The notes: generated by a model from the sequence alone, not told the origin. Shown: positions 37,240 to 50,191, counted from the stretch's first letter. The stretch: 64,000 bases of DNA from Straminergon stramineum (GCA_963920665.1 OY987271.1:17115350-17179349); one strand, 5' to 3'. Translations and numbers: made by a program.

Positions 37240-38944
37240 CTACATTGAATAGGGGTATTAAGGGGACCCGTACTAATTAATTGACATTCCACACAATAGA
37301 AATATCTACCATTATAGTACATCAATAGTTATTGAAGTCTTCAGGGGATGAACATCGTGTTTCAAACATCTACAGTTTTCTATAATCAGTCCCTTTAATT
37401 TTTTGGTCCCCTTAATCCCTAATTGCCTACACGACCATATGTGGTTGATCTGAAATTTCAGGCCCACTTCTGTGTGGGTAGTTAAATTCCTGTGACTGGT
37501 CTAAAATTTTTTTCGGGCAGTTTTGAGGGTTAACTATGAAAAAATCTCATTTTTTATTGATAAAAGTAAATATTTAATTATTGAGAGGTCTTCAAAGGCA
37601 TATGTGTACTAAAAGTGGAGTATAAAGCTTGCTAATTTTTCTTCATTTCCCAACTTTATGCAAAGCTTGGCAATTTCATTTGATTTGAGATCTAAGAAAT
37701 TGTACTTATCCATTTGCTTTGAGAGTGGTCCCAATGAAAAGTTTAAAGTATTTTCATGATTTTCACCATTGAAAATTTCAACATGCAAGTGTTTATTTGA
37801 AGCTATTTGCAATTTCTTCTTAAAAACAAAAATTGCATTTCAACAATTGCAAGGTGGATTGTGTAATGAGTTTGATGTTTTTTCATGTGAAATTAAGTTT
37901 TTTGGAAGTGCATTTTAGTGTGCTAACACTCATTGAAGTTGTTCATGTTACCTCCAGTCCCAAAAAACATTTATATGCAAATTTTTGAAACATTGTGGAC
38001 AAAGACAATATACTAAAAATAGAAAATGTACATTTCCCTTGGTATAATATCACAACTCCTGGGAAATTTCACATTCAAGATTGGTACTTTTTGAGGTTGT
38101 GTAATTTTGCAAGAGCTTTGTGAAAATATATTTTTTATTTTAATCAATGCCTAGGAACAAAAGTTATGGCATAATAAGAAAAAATGGAGTTCGGCGGGCA
38201 ACACAAAAAAAAATCACAGGAAGTAAAAATAATTTTTTTTCAAATTTTTTTTCAAAGATTATATTTCTGTCGACATGTGAAGCTTTGTTTCATTCAATTT
38301 GGACTGATAATGAGAAAGTTATGGACAATCTTAGTTTTTTGGGCAATCTAAGCATCTTCTTGAAAAAATAACTTGTGGAATTCATTTTTGAATGCAATTT
38401 TTAGAATTTTTCTAAAAAATAAGCTAGGCAAGGTTAGATTCTCTTGCTAGAACAATCTCACCGTTGGGATTATTGTGATTCAATTCCATCTAAAAAATAT
38501 TAACAATTTAGTTTTTTCTTCAATCTTGAACCCACCTCTTCTTAACAATTTTTTAATGAGTGAAAATTTAGTGCTTTTTTTCAAATTTTTTTGGTAGATT
38601 CTCAACTCAACTACTTAACATAAATAAGTAGAAAATCAAAATCCATAGTGCAAAAAATTTGAACTAAAAATACTCAAAGCCAAAAAACCTAGTCAAGCAA
38701 GGTGCAAAAAAACTTGTTTTCTTCACTTTAAATGCATATATCTTGCAATTTTCATGGTCAAAGTTTCTCAAATTTCTTCCATGTATTCATATACTAGTGA
38801 AGTATAAGATCTTGTGGTTGGATATGCAAAAGAGAACAAATTTTTAATGTTCTTTTCTCTTTGCAATAGAAATGACAGTTTTGAGTGTTTTTTGATAAGA
38901 AAATCATCTTGGTCCTTCAGGGGTTAATACCCTATTCAGTGTAG
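37240..38944. mobile_element. Element G, copy split by a TTAA insertion
   Basis: The left 176 bases (37240-37415) and the right 17 bases (38928-38944) match 18229-18422. The right part TACCCTATTCAGTGTAG restores the inverted terminus of the left CTACATTGAATAGGGG. Between them lies a 1,508-bp insertion plus one extra TTAA. Confidence 0.82.
37416..38923. mobile_element. TTAA-family element, group E copy 2 (nested insertion)
   Basis: Bounded by TTAA at 37412-37415 and 38924-38927. Ends TCCCTAATTGCC and (reverse complement) CCCCTGAAGGACC. It interrupts element G exactly at a TTAA that is single in the empty paralogue, which shows that the TTAA is a target-site duplication. 1,508 bp; no transposase frame, so movement must depend on an enzyme encoded elsewhere. 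Confidence 0.85.
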
Positions 38945-38950
38945 AATTCA

Positions 38951-40323
38951 GTGACGCCATTCAAGATTCCATTTGGCACGGCAAACACAGGTCAAGATAG
39001 GGGGAATCAACTGTATACCCCCTCTGAATACCCGTCAACTCTTGCTTCTTCGTCGCGCAACCCCGAGATTGAAGAAGACATGTCGCCTGAAGCTCTGGTT
39101 CTTGAAGCTCCTGAAGCTCCTGCTACTCAAGAAGCATCTTCTTCAAACTCTAGTTCAGTAGCAGCACCCGCTTTCTCCTACTACTCTCCACGCATATTAT
39201 TCAGAGCATGATTGAGGAACAGAAGAGCAGCTTTGGCAGCTTCAGCAACGTTGAGTTTGGGACGGAGTCCTCAAAAGTTCCTTGGAGCGAACTGGAGTCC
39301 ATGTCCCACACAAAAAAGGTTAGAAAGATGAACCGCAAATGCTTTTCGGAGCTGAAGCTTCAACAAGATATAACTCACGCCATCGAAATTCAAAGACGCT
39401 GAGGCCTTCCGAATTCGAGGGTTTCAAACCCTTCTTCAGGAAGATGGATCATGATATGGTGGGGAAGAAAATTGGTGAAGGAGCTCAGGCGGAGGTCTAT
39501 GAATCCGAGGGAGGGTATGTGGTGAAAGTATTCCATGAGGATTTTCACCTCAATGTTCTTCAGAAGCAGTGGCCTCAGGGTATGTTGAATGCTTTCGATC
39601 AGAATATCCGCTCTGTAAACTTGTCTTCGTTGCGAGCTGCGTTTCTGTTGAAAGACGAGATATTCTTGGACAGGTTTGCGTTTATGATGGATAGGCATTG
39701 GGGAGATCTCCGAGCCTGCATCGATTCTCTAATGGTTGAAAATGGCAACCAAGGCCCTCCCTTTACTGCCAATCATGGAATCCTTAGATTTACATAGGGA
39801 TATTGCGTACTGTATGTCGTCTCTGCATCACGAAAGACCACCCATCCTGCATAGAGACCTCAAAGCTTCGAATGTGCTTTTGAAAGATCCATACTGCAAG
39901 CTTTGGGAAGGGGTCAAACAATATGAGGTCACAGTGGCCGATTATGAATGCTCAGTAGGAGTGGTGGGTACTGGTTTTTGGAGAGCGCCTGAGATTCTCC
40001 ACCAACTCAAAAATGGAAGTGGGAGTGGGACCAGTGGATCCAAGTTGGAATTCCGTGAGAAAAGTGATGTTTACAGCTTTGGCATGCTGTGCTATGAGCT
40101 TGTGACAGGAGGCATTCCATTTGAGGGTCACTCTCTTGTAGACTACGATCTTGTTTTGAATGGAAACAGGCCAGAATTGCCTCATGATCTTCATCCCCTG
40201 ATTAGAGATCTTATCACCTGTTGTTGGGATCCCAATCCTTCAATGAGGCCTACTTTTGATGAAATTTTGACGAAGCAAAGTTTTGCTTTTGCCGAAATAT
40301 TGAAGGAAAATTCAGCTCGATGA
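38951..40323 (+). pseudogene. TKL-type protein kinase, frameshifted and 5' truncated
   Basis: Kinase text is clear but split among frames. Frame of 39208-39402 carries the region before the kinase (CFSELKLQQDITHAIEIQ); it shifts near 39385-39415 to the frame holding EFEGFKPFF, GEGAQAEVYE and VVKVF (N-lobe) up to PPFTANHGIL; it shifts back near 39740-39790 to the frame with RDIAYCMSSL, HRDLKASNVLL, VADYECSVGVVGTGFWRAPE and DVYSFGMLCYELVTGGIPFE, ending at 40323. No splice sites explain the shifts. The DFG motif is DYE and the Gly loop is GEGAQAE, as I recall for a kinase family expanded in mosses and lycophytes. No in-frame ATG suits the N-terminus, and the split element G ends 6 bp upstream. 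If the shifts were sequencing errors it would be an active kinase; K, HRD and the metal-binding D are kept. Confidence 0.75.
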
Positions 40324-40823
40324 TCGAGTATAGAGAGGTTATGAGCGCCTCAACAGCCTCTGTACTGTACTGTTCCTCTTATGAAGAGATTGTACGATTT
40401 GGCTTCCGGATACTGGGCCCAATTTCATCTTTCTAAGATCTGTTAATATCAGTGTTATATATTCTATCCAGGTCAAGTGTTAGCTTGGCCACGCTCATTC
40501 TGACGCCACCAGAATCGTTATGTGCTGTATGAGTCCTAAAGTCCGAAGCCACTAATTTTATTGTTTTTCTGTTCTCTTAAGCTGAATAAGGATGTTTTAC
40601 TCTGCTTATTTTCGATCAATAGGGATGGTTGGCATGTTGGCACCTGCTGTCATGTGGGGCAATAAAGGCTTTGTTGCCTTCTCTATAAGCGGGAGGTTGT
40701 CAAAGACATCACATTACTCTCTCCTGTCACGTTTATTCCCTCACGGTGCATAGCGGTTAAAAGAAGAGGAGGGTTTTGACGTCCATTCCCCAGTGTTTAG
40801 GAAAAAAACAAACCATGTGATAC
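40324..40823. other. Spacer between kinase pseudogene and proteasome gene
   Basis: No gene. Includes GTACTGTACTGTTCC near 40361. Confidence 0.4.
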
Positions 40824-40830
40824 TATAAAA
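40824..40830 (+). promoter_or_regulatory. Possible TATA box of the proteasome gene
   Basis: TATAAAA followed by GG lies 331 bp upstream of the PBD ATG in a region of rising GC. A start near 40855-40860 would leave a leader of about 300 bp. Only motif and position support it. Confidence 0.35.
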
Positions 40831-41160
40831 GGTGACACTGAAGAGGTGACGAAGAATTACTGTAGGTAGGTCTCGACGCTACCGCCAGGCAAACGGCGGT
40901 GGGCTAGCTAACGGCAACGGTCTCTCATGGTCCTGTGAACGACGGTTACAATTCTCTTGAAGAAATTCTTCGCAGCTGTTATCGTAACCGAACTTGAAAC
41001 TTGAAACCACCCCAAATCAGGCTATTGCGCTTACCAACATCACGTAAGTGGAATGCACAGCACTCTAATTCTACAAAGACTGGAGGAGTTTCCATGGCAT
41101 TGACTGTCGCCCTACAGTGCATAATTGGAGTGATGATCATGTTAGGGCTTCTGTAGGAAG

Positions 41161-43036
41161 ATGGAGTGCTTGTTCGGTTTCGTGGGGGATGGCTTCGTGG
41201 TGGTGGCGGCCGACACGAGCGCCAACCAGAGCATCGTGGTGCAGAAGACGACGGAGGACAAGATCACGTGCCTGGACTCGCACAAGCTCATGGGTTGCAT
41301 CGGGGAGAGTGGCGACCGGTACGAAATTTTTTGGGGTTTGGAGGTTTAATCCACCCCTTTTGAATTGTATGTACCAAATCCAGAGAGAATGATATGAAGC
41401 GGGAGAGGTGGTGCAGGGTCCAGTTTTCGAATTTCATACAGAAGAACCTCAATCTGTACAACTTTCGGAACGGCATTCCCTTGACCATGCTTGCTGCCGC
41501 CAGCTTCACCCGTTGCGAGCTCGCCACGGCTCTGCGCAAGGTGATGGACTGTTGAAACTGACTCACTTGATGAACTAGGTAATTGCAATTGAAGACACAA
41601 ATATTCAAAAACAATTATTAGACATTGATTACCAGAGATAATGCCAATGTACATTGCATTCTTTACTTACAATCAAAATCTGGTACTAATATGGCATCGA
41701 AGGACTTGCTATGTGCATTGTAGAGATAACAACTGACCTAAAATGTATATGGAAAGTCATTGATGCCATACCAGTACAACACTGGTGCCAAGCGTAGGGC
41801 CTTGAACATCATGTTGTGTTTGTGTTACCCTCGAAGTTATAGCTGTGTGCGAAATGATCATAACAGTCAAAGTTTTAGGCCTCGAAGTTCAATACTGCTT
41901 GTTGACCTTGAGGGTGATTTTGTAAACTTGAATAACATCAGTTGCATGTCTTCTGAATTAAATTCTTCAGGAACTTGTGAGCTCAAGTAGGAAGGTCTGG
42001 CATTGAAGATTTTAATCTTCCGCTCAACCTGCCACATTAGTTTCAAAATCTTGCACAGGTGTTCTTGTCCCAAATATTTAATGCTGGAGTCCTCCTCAGG
42101 TTCTTCACGCCAAGAAGTCCAAGAAATAGGGCTGACGAGATTCGCTCGCTGTCTGCATGCAGGCTCCATACCAAGTGAACATGATGGTGGCTGGCTATGA
42201 CAAAAGGACCGGTCCAGCTCTCTATTACTTGGACTACATTGCTACGTTACAGAAGCTGGAGAAAGGAGCCCTGGGCTTTGGTGAGTTCAAAAGCAACTAT
42301 TCGTTGTCACAAACATTGATCTGAATTTATATTGACAAGTGCAATTTTCATCTTCTTGTGGATCTATTTGGGCTTATTATTTCTATGAATTTGAATGCAT
42401 CGGTGCTTTGAAATCACTTATTCAAGGTAATGGATACTAAATTCATTAGTGACTTGATCCCAGCTCCTTATAACTCTTCTTTTTGTGCACTTGGTTGGAC
42501 TTAATTTTAAGTAGGGTAAGCATAAAATGATGTATACGGCCACTGATGTTTGTATGAAAAATGGGTCTATCTACTTTCACACGTAGTGGACTACAACCTT
42601 CCACTTTGAAAATGCATAAGAAATTCACAGAGAAATAAATAGCTATAAAATTTTCAATCAACAGGTTTGGCTCTTGTAATAAAAGCGCAAACTACAAAAC
42701 TCTAGTGTGATCTCCAAACGAAAGCATAACTCTGTAAAGGTTAAAGTGACGCTAGTAGTATCCTCTTCCTTAATGTTGAGTATCGAACATAGGAATGACA
42801 TATGTTGAATCTTTGCAGGGGCGTACTTCATTCTGTCTCTGCTAGACAAGTATTATGAGAAGAACATGAATGTGGAGCAAGCAGTTCAACTGGTGGACAA
42901 GTGTATTTGGGAAATAGGAACGAGGATGGTTGCATCTCCAGCCAGCTACATTATCAAGATAGTCGATAAGGATGGGGCTCGGCTCTTGGAGCGACGGAGT
43001 AGACCTGTTGCAGACCTTGCAGATTCCATGGAGTAG
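41161..43036 (+). CDS. PBD1: 20S proteasome subunit beta type-2 (beta 4, PBD)
   Basis: Structural, non-proteolytic beta-ring subunit of the 20S core in cytosol and nucleus. Four exons, 41161-41318, 41417-41540, 42163-42280 and 42819-43036, join in frame to 205 residues. It begins MECLFGFVGDGFVVVAADTS, like Arabidopsis PBD1, with no propeptide and no catalytic Thr1, as expected for beta 4. Further matches: DKITCLDSHKLMG, QFSNFIQKNLNLYNFRNGIP, CELATALRK, QVNMMVAGYD, ALYYLDYIATL, DKCIWEIGTRM and IIKIVDKDGAR. Introns are 98, 622 and 538 bp; phases are 2, 0 and 1. The gene converges on the GPDH gene, with 715 bp between the stop codons. Length is normal for the family. Confidence 0.95.
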
Positions 43037-43751
43037 CCTCCACTTGCAGAATAGGTTTGAATCTTCTACAGTGGCATTGTAGATAGAATGTTCTATCTCC
43101 AATACTGCAATTAACCATTGAACTCAAAAATAACCCCCCTCTTCTCCTACCGCTTGTATCCTGAAGCGATAATGGAAGGGGGCTTGACATAGTGAGTTCA
43201 AGAATGTTAAGCGAGAATTCACGAATTTATCACAAAATCAAAATCCAGCAGGCACTCAGAGACCTTTATTCCTGTTTTAGACATCTAACTTTCGGACCAC
43301 TTTGCGAGAACATGCAAGACTGAAAATACAGTGGAAGTGAAAGTAACAGACACTGCCTGACTGAGCTAATACAAAGTTCGCCAAATAAAGTTTGAAATAT
43401 GCGAAACTGGGCGTGCTTAATGTGAGTATTTCTAGTTGTGTTCCTGTACTGTATAGAGAATCAGTTGCGAAAAAAGAGGTATCGCCTTCAACTCGGAAGC
43501 CAATTCACTTGGAAGCCAATATCACTTTACCTAAAGGTTATGGACTAGAGAATGCTTAAGAGCCACGAGGCTTGACAGCATTATCGGACATAATGCCAAG
43601 AATGTCCAGATCTAATTAAACTGATGTATACCATTCAGTTGATGTAAGGGCTAACAAAGAGAAGAATTGAGTTATATAACCCTCTTTCTGACTAGCCAAT
43701 GAGACCGTTACAACGTTGCCGTGAACACCGAACTTGTCCTTTTGCAACCTA
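43037..43751. other. Shared 3' region of two convergent genes
   Basis: Holds the 3' UTRs of the proteasome gene (+) and GPDH gene (-). No other feature recognised. Confidence 0.5.
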
Positions 43752-46700
43752 CTACGCTGGGCTGACTTCTGTGGCGTACTTGTGATCGTACTCAACGATG
43801 GCAGATGGAGGCAGAAGGCCAATGGAAATCTTGTGTACAGTTGTGAACAGCGGAAACCTCGCCTCCCAATTCCGTACTCTCAATACTTGAAACACTTCGG
43901 CAGTTGTCAGCACCCCCTGTCAATGAAAAAAAGCAGAAAAGAACAGGTTATCACCAAAAGACAGAGACACAGTACGAGAAAATACATTCCGTTTTTCTGA
44001 AATGTACTGCTGCTAGCTTGTCTTGTCTTGGACAAAGGCTCAAAAGTAGTTGAAAGTGCCCCTCTGGATAAGTAAAAGTAAAAGAAAAAGTAAAGTGGGA
44101 AACCAAGGATTCCACCAGCAATGGTCCTTGTCATCACAAAAAAGAAAGGCCGTTTGAAATTCCACTAGAGAATGATGATCACAGACAAAAAAAAGTAGAA
44201 AGGCACCCTCAAATGCAAGGCAAATCTGCACTACTCATGGAGAGGCATTTAAGCCTTAAATTACAACTACAAATCTAGAAACTTCGACGAGGAACTCACT
44301 TGAAGCTTTTGGCCTCCCAGTAAATTTGCCTCAAGCTCTTTAAAAGACCTGGCCCAGCATCACCATACACAGATTTGGTCACGTGAGATTTAAGCATCAT
44401 CGTCCTGAGATGTACAAAATAAGTAGAGTAACATTGACCCAAAGACCATCGTGAATACAAAGTCGGTTTGAGGTAGTTCAAGTAAATATGTCACAGGGAA
44501 CAGGTGCAACCCTTAATGAATAAAACAAAATTAGTATAGCATTACTTTGGAACTATTGGTGCCACTGTAAAGATAATGTGTACAATTCTGAAAGCAATGA
44601 GAATCGTATCATCCACTGACCTCTTTCCACCACTTCGGGCAAATGCTGCAGCAACTTTTCTATTGCGTCCCCCAACTGCAAGAAACATGCACTCAAAAAG
44701 CTCAGTGACCTGACTTTCGCGATTCCCTTGACATTAGAAAATAACTTTGAAGATTGTTTGGTCCCTGAGTTCCACTCATTCCAAAATTGTTGACCATTTA
44801 TGTGTCAAAAAACAACGCCAAAAACGATTTAGAGACTGTGCCAGCAAGTTGTTTTTTCTGCAAACCATGTCTGCAATCATGCAAAACCATAATTCTCTAG
44901 GCAATTCTTGTGGAGCAGTGAATACAAGAAACTACTGGTCTTCGAGGACAAATGACTGGAATTTCCACTATTGCAGCTCCTAAACTACAGGCAAATATGT
45001 CCAACAAGAAAAACAATGATGCAGCCATAGTACATATGAGAATAATACCACGTAAATGTTCATGTGGGATGCCACTGGGATTGGGTTTCGCAAAATTGCT
45101 GCAGATCTTTTGACATCTAGTCTACAAATATTTGCTTACAATATATTTATGTCCTAATTTCAAATTGGGGGAGAAAAATACAGCAACTGGTGATGAGGTC
45201 TGCCACGCCGCAACTCTCAAAGAAGGTTGAATCCTTGACAGTTGGACAAAGCAACTTCGAAAATCCCATCATCTCCTTCAGCCCTATTCGAATGATAGCC
45301 GCCTGAATATTCGCAACAGAAAATCAGTCAACAGGGAAACACATTAAAAGGAAACTCTGCAAATTTGGTCTCTGAATCCCATTCAGTTTCCAAAGACATA
45401 CAATTAGGACAAAGTCATACTCTTATCAAAATTCAAAAGTCTGCGCCAACAATATACAATACATATTATGTCTCGAAGTACATTTGGCATCATACAAAAC
45501 CAAAGTTTTCAAGACCTTGGTGTTACTGCCCATCCCCAAGCCGTCAACAAATCCTGCACATCATCATCATTTTGTTTAGATTGTTACTATGGTTATTGCA
45601 CATTTTCAATTTCCTCAGGCACCTAGGTTTAATCGTCAAGAAGCAGATTGTTTTAACCCCTGAGTGCCAAAAGGCCAAAAGTGGTAATTTCCATATCTAT
45701 AGGAGATGGAATAAATCATTAAGGAAGCTTCAAGAAAATTTAAAAAATGCACCCATAGAAAAATGAGAACATGCCTTACATCTTTGAACAATAGATATAT
45801 GGTTTGAAAATCTACAATAATTGACTATAAGCTTCCAAAGTATACTGTCTTCTTGTAGCTTGGTCAATTGGAAGGTATTGGATAAAATGCCTGATCCATC
45901 CAAAAGAAATCGAAAATTACCCGCAGCCAAGGCGACTATATTTTTCAATGTACCACAAAGCTCAACTCCTTCAATGTCTTGCACCTGCAAAAGAAAGATG
46001 CTGCAATGCTGTCAAGAGAAGTGATATACAAAAGCCATATCTGGAAAATATTCATCATGGGATTCGAAGCAAAAAACCATGCTGAATATACCAGAGTTTT
46101 CATTAAAGTTGGATAACCTTAAAGACAATTTCAGGAACTTTCATAAAGACATCATAAAGAGAATCTTTCCCATGATTCATAGGAAGGACTCCGTATAGTC
46201 TCACAATGATTGCATAGAGGTCTCCCTATGATCCATATGGAATCCTTTGTAAAGACATTGTGACCATGAGGAGACATCTGTGCCACATGTTATCTAAAAG
46301 TTCCTAAACCAAAAAAACAAAACAAAAAAACAAAACTGCTGTTAATTAATTTCATCATCTGTCAGAGCTTCGCTTGGATTTCATGAGATGGGCTTACAGC
46401 TGCAACGCGGAAGTAGGGAGTGTGAAAAGCTCGAACCCAAGTATCAGCCACGCTCTTATCTGATCGGTAACCAACAGTTGCTTCACTAAACTCTTCCATG
46501 CCCACCTGGGATACACGCTTGTACTATTAGTGAAGACAATTGCCGGATCGACGAAATAAAACAACAGTTTATACAGAATGACTGGATGCTCGATGCCATC
46601 ATTGATCAAAATAGGGGTTTCTTTAAAACGAGACCATTTCATGAACTCTTAGCCAGCATCAAAATCAGAATATTCCCCATGAGAAGGTCTCCCTATGGTC

Positions 46701-48764
46701 ACAGTGATCATATATATAGAGGCCTTACACAACTCCAATCCTCTTGTCTAAAATACTAACTGCAGTGTAGAAGGTTATTGAATTGAAAAATTCCTTCTAA
46801 TGCCAGATTCTTCACCAGGAAAATAGAGCAACACACACCTCATTCGCAATATTCGCTCCCATGAGTACCGAGCAGTCAAGGCCCAGATTCTCTCTGATTA
46901 GTTTTGACATCATGACTGGCCCATCTGGTTTCACCTTCAATACCACGTGGAATCTACAAATCAGTGGACTACTACAACGATGCATATTTCTGGTAATCAA
47001 AAACATAGGCCAAGATTGTACTTCTGCACGCTATCACAATTACAAACTCTGCATTTCCAAAATAAATATGGGGAAACTCGACATACACTCAATTTTCAAG
47101 GGCTTGCTTTTGAATAAGAACAAAAGTTGCAGCAGAAATCTGACTATTACGGAAAGTAGCCCAATACCTCCATTCCTTTTATGAGAGATATAGCCTTGGC
47201 TTGAGGATCAACTTTGCCCTTGAGTTTCTTGAAAATCGGTTCCACAAATTGGTGGGGCGTACAGAACACTAACATTGTTGCATCCTTCACTGATCTCCCC
47301 TTGCAAACAACGGTTTAGATTTTAGAATTTAGCTGGTCTATATTGTGCATTAGAAAAAAAATTTGCAGATTTTGGGTTTCAACCCTGAGTTTCATTTAGT
47401 TGACCTTCCGTCTGTCAAAAAGTCGTATATTTATCAAGATTCAAAGTCTATGCTAGCAAGGAATTTTTTGTCAAGTAGTACATCCGTCATCACCCTGAAA
47501 TTCTCCAAGGGTTGTACAATAGTGAATACAAGGAACTAAGAGTCTTGGGGGCTAAATGAGTATGGGATTACTGCAAATGACTATTAATACCATCAGCAGA
47601 AAAAACTCAACCCCAAGCAAGATTAGGCATATGATATGTAGGGGCAGTCCAACATGTCCCAAAGAGAGACTACCCAAAACTTCCTGAAATTTAAGAAAAA
47701 ATTGACGAGGTACCAGCGCTCTCCAGGTTTGAGTCACCCACGACGTTGCAACCGAGATCTACATTTGGTAGATACTTGACATTTTGCTGTCCATGGTACA
47801 GAAACAGTACAACAAACATAACCATCAAAATCAAAGAGAAAAATTGGAACTAACATAATGAAAAAGAAAAGCAAGGAGTCAAGCATAATAAAAAATGCAC
47901 TAAAGAAAGAACCTGTCATTGGGAATTTTGAAATCAAACTTTTATACTACTGGTACTGCATGTAAAATGGTCTCCCTGTCCCATTACTCATCACAAAGCC
48001 AAGAAAGGGCGTGATTCTAACCTTCTTCTCATTGATGACTTGTGTCAGACTGGCTCCACTGTCCAAAATCTCCTCGTGTACAAACATACGCACTTCATCT
48101 GTCACAAAATTTCACCAAGGAATGCATATTGATTTTGAGTTAACATCAGATCTCATGTTTTCTTTTAGGACATCTAGCAACAAAACCTTGACACCTTGGA
48201 ACTGTTCCGTGGATAAAAATTCATGCTGGTCTTAGGTCATCAACTGATAAAACTTTGAACCCATATAATTATTGCATACAACAAAATATTTCATGTTGGA
48301 TTCAGGACCCTACCGTCGAACCCTCATAACCCGTTTTGCATACAATCTCCAAATAAGGCATACCTTGGAGCATCGGAGTCCCTTTACAATTGCGAACAAG
48401 AACGAATAAAAATTTGAACGTCCAATCCACGCTTAGAGTGTGGTTACCTTACTTCCCCACAAGCACATTCTCATGCAAATGTTGTAACCCACATACCATG
48501 AAAACATGAGTTTAAAAGGGTATTTGTCGCCACAAGCTTGGCAGCTACAGAACCCCAGTTTCCACTCCCAATCACTGCAATTTTGTCCATCTTCATCCTC
48601 TCTTGGCCATCTCCAGGTGACGCCCGCATGGACACAATTTGAAGTAGGTCGTACCCAGCTGAGCGTCTTCTTGGGAATACTACAATACCTCTCGCCCTGA
48701 AAAGAATGGAAGATCCGCTCATTGCCGCTGGAAATACATCGAGTCTACTCCACAAGCTCTTCAT
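43752..48764 (-). CDS. GPDHp: NAD-dependent glycerol-3-phosphate dehydrogenase, plastid type
   Basis: Interconverts dihydroxyacetone phosphate and glycerol 3-phosphate for glycerolipid supply. Twelve minus-strand exons join in frame to 411 residues: 48764-48497, 48098-48022, 47786-47714, 47289-47168, 46934-46839, 46505-46398, 45984-45921, 45553-45516, 45302-45182, 44675-44621, 44348-44300, 43916-43752. Residues 1-59 are Arg/Ser-rich and look like a transit peptide. Then come the NAD loop [17 protein letters not shown] (61-77), [21 protein letters not shown] with the conserved Lys, [13 protein letters not shown] (encoded mainly by a 38-nt exon), [20 protein letters not shown] and [10 protein letters not shown]. 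The order and sequence match Arabidopsis At5g40610-type enzymes (from memory). Start is the first of several Met codons; Met15 and Met46 are possible alternatives for a cytosolic form. Confidence 0.93.
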
Positions 48765-49661
48765 ACCAAATCTAAAAAAAATCTCTACCCAAACTCTTCA
48801 AGCAAAAAAACACAAAAACGATCGAATACACAACGCAGCTGCAAGAAGCAAACTACTCAAGCTCGTGAACACTAAACATTGTCGCCCCAGGGATATTCTT
48901 GAAAGACACTCCTGCTAAATTCAAAAACGTTGCAGCCCTAGAATCCAAAAAAACCCTGCATATTTTAACAATTGACTCAAAATTTCGACTTCCGATCACC
49001 CATTGGATCGACTCTCCGCCGGTTCACACTCATCACCCTAACATCGACGTACAAACAACAGCACTGTCGCTCAAAAAGCAACTTACGTGTTGGAAAAACT
49101 GAAAGGAACTTACTGCAAAGAGACCTGGACTACTCTCGTCACCCACCTCTCGAATTACGCCATTGCCCACAGCTATTCCTTGAGAAGTTCTTGGTCCTCC
49201 ACCAATTCCAAGTGTGAGCTAAGTAAAGTTAGGAGCTGCTGAGTAGTGCGGAATTAAAATAATGGAGCTCGTGAGCTTCATGAACACTCTGAAGTTGAGA
49301 AGGAGCACAAAACTTCCCGGAAAACATGCATGTGAGCGAAAAATCAGAGTTTTGTACGGCAACATCTGCATGTGAGCTTTGATCCAACAGCAGATCCCAG
49401 CAGCTAATGAGATTCCAAGCCCCTTTTCACAACTGGCAGAAGTGCCAGTTGTAACCGAAGGTAACTGGACTCATTGTGGAGTCCAAAGTGAGGATTCCTC
49501 CCATAGTGAGCAAATTGTAATGGTAATGGTGATGTAGAAAAATAACTCCAATTTGTTTTTGCATAAATTTGCTTAAATGAAGAGTTTGTTCAACTTGAAT
49601 CCCAAATAAACACCAGGGAGATAGTATGAGTGATACCAAGACTACATACCTTTGTTAGCCC
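48765..49661. other. 5' flank of the GPDH gene
   Basis: Probable minus-strand leader and promoter, moderate GC up to about 49450. No motif strong enough to report. Confidence 0.4.
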
Positions 49662-49665
49662 TTAA

Positions 49666-50191
49666 CCCCTAAAAGTCTAAGGGGTTTGGACAAAATACAA
49701 ATGTGATATAAAATATAAGTTTTTTTAACTTTTTTGAAGTTTGCATCAACAAATAATGTGAAGCATAAGAAGTAGAAAGTATCCATATAGTTATAATTAT
49801 AAAACTATTTTTAGATTCTCTTCAAATGAATTTTGAAAATATAACTTCAAAAATTCACCAAAAATACAATTTCTCTCTTTAGCATTTGAATTTTTACTCG
49901 ATTGGTCAAAATTGTGGTTTCTATTGATTTGTGAAAAAATGCAAAAGGTCTAGTAATGAGAACACCAACACTTTCCCCAAATAGTAATTAAGTTTTTCAA
50001 CACTAGGCAAATCCTAAACACTTTGTGATATTTCTCTTATAAATTTTGACTAACCATCACGATCTTAGTTTTGAATATAAATATTGAAAGAAAAAACAAT
50101 CTTTCAAAAAAATGGAAAAAATTAATTCCGCCCAAAAATGTTGCCCAAAATTAGGCAATGACTAAAATATGGTTACTTGAGCATTTAGAGG
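49666..50191. mobile_element. TTAA-family element, group A copy 2
   Basis: Flanked by TTAA at 49662-49665 and 50192-50195. Ends CCCCTAAAAGTCTAA and (reverse complement) CCTCTAAATGCTCA. The interior aligns with 20625-21180. 526 bp, no coding region. It lies about 900 bp upstream of the GPDH start. Confidence 0.72.

Noticed and set aside
45653..45680. TTAACCCCTGAGTGCC inside a GPDH intron as another TTAA element
   Set aside because: Only one end is visible; no matching right end was found, so it is at best a remnant.
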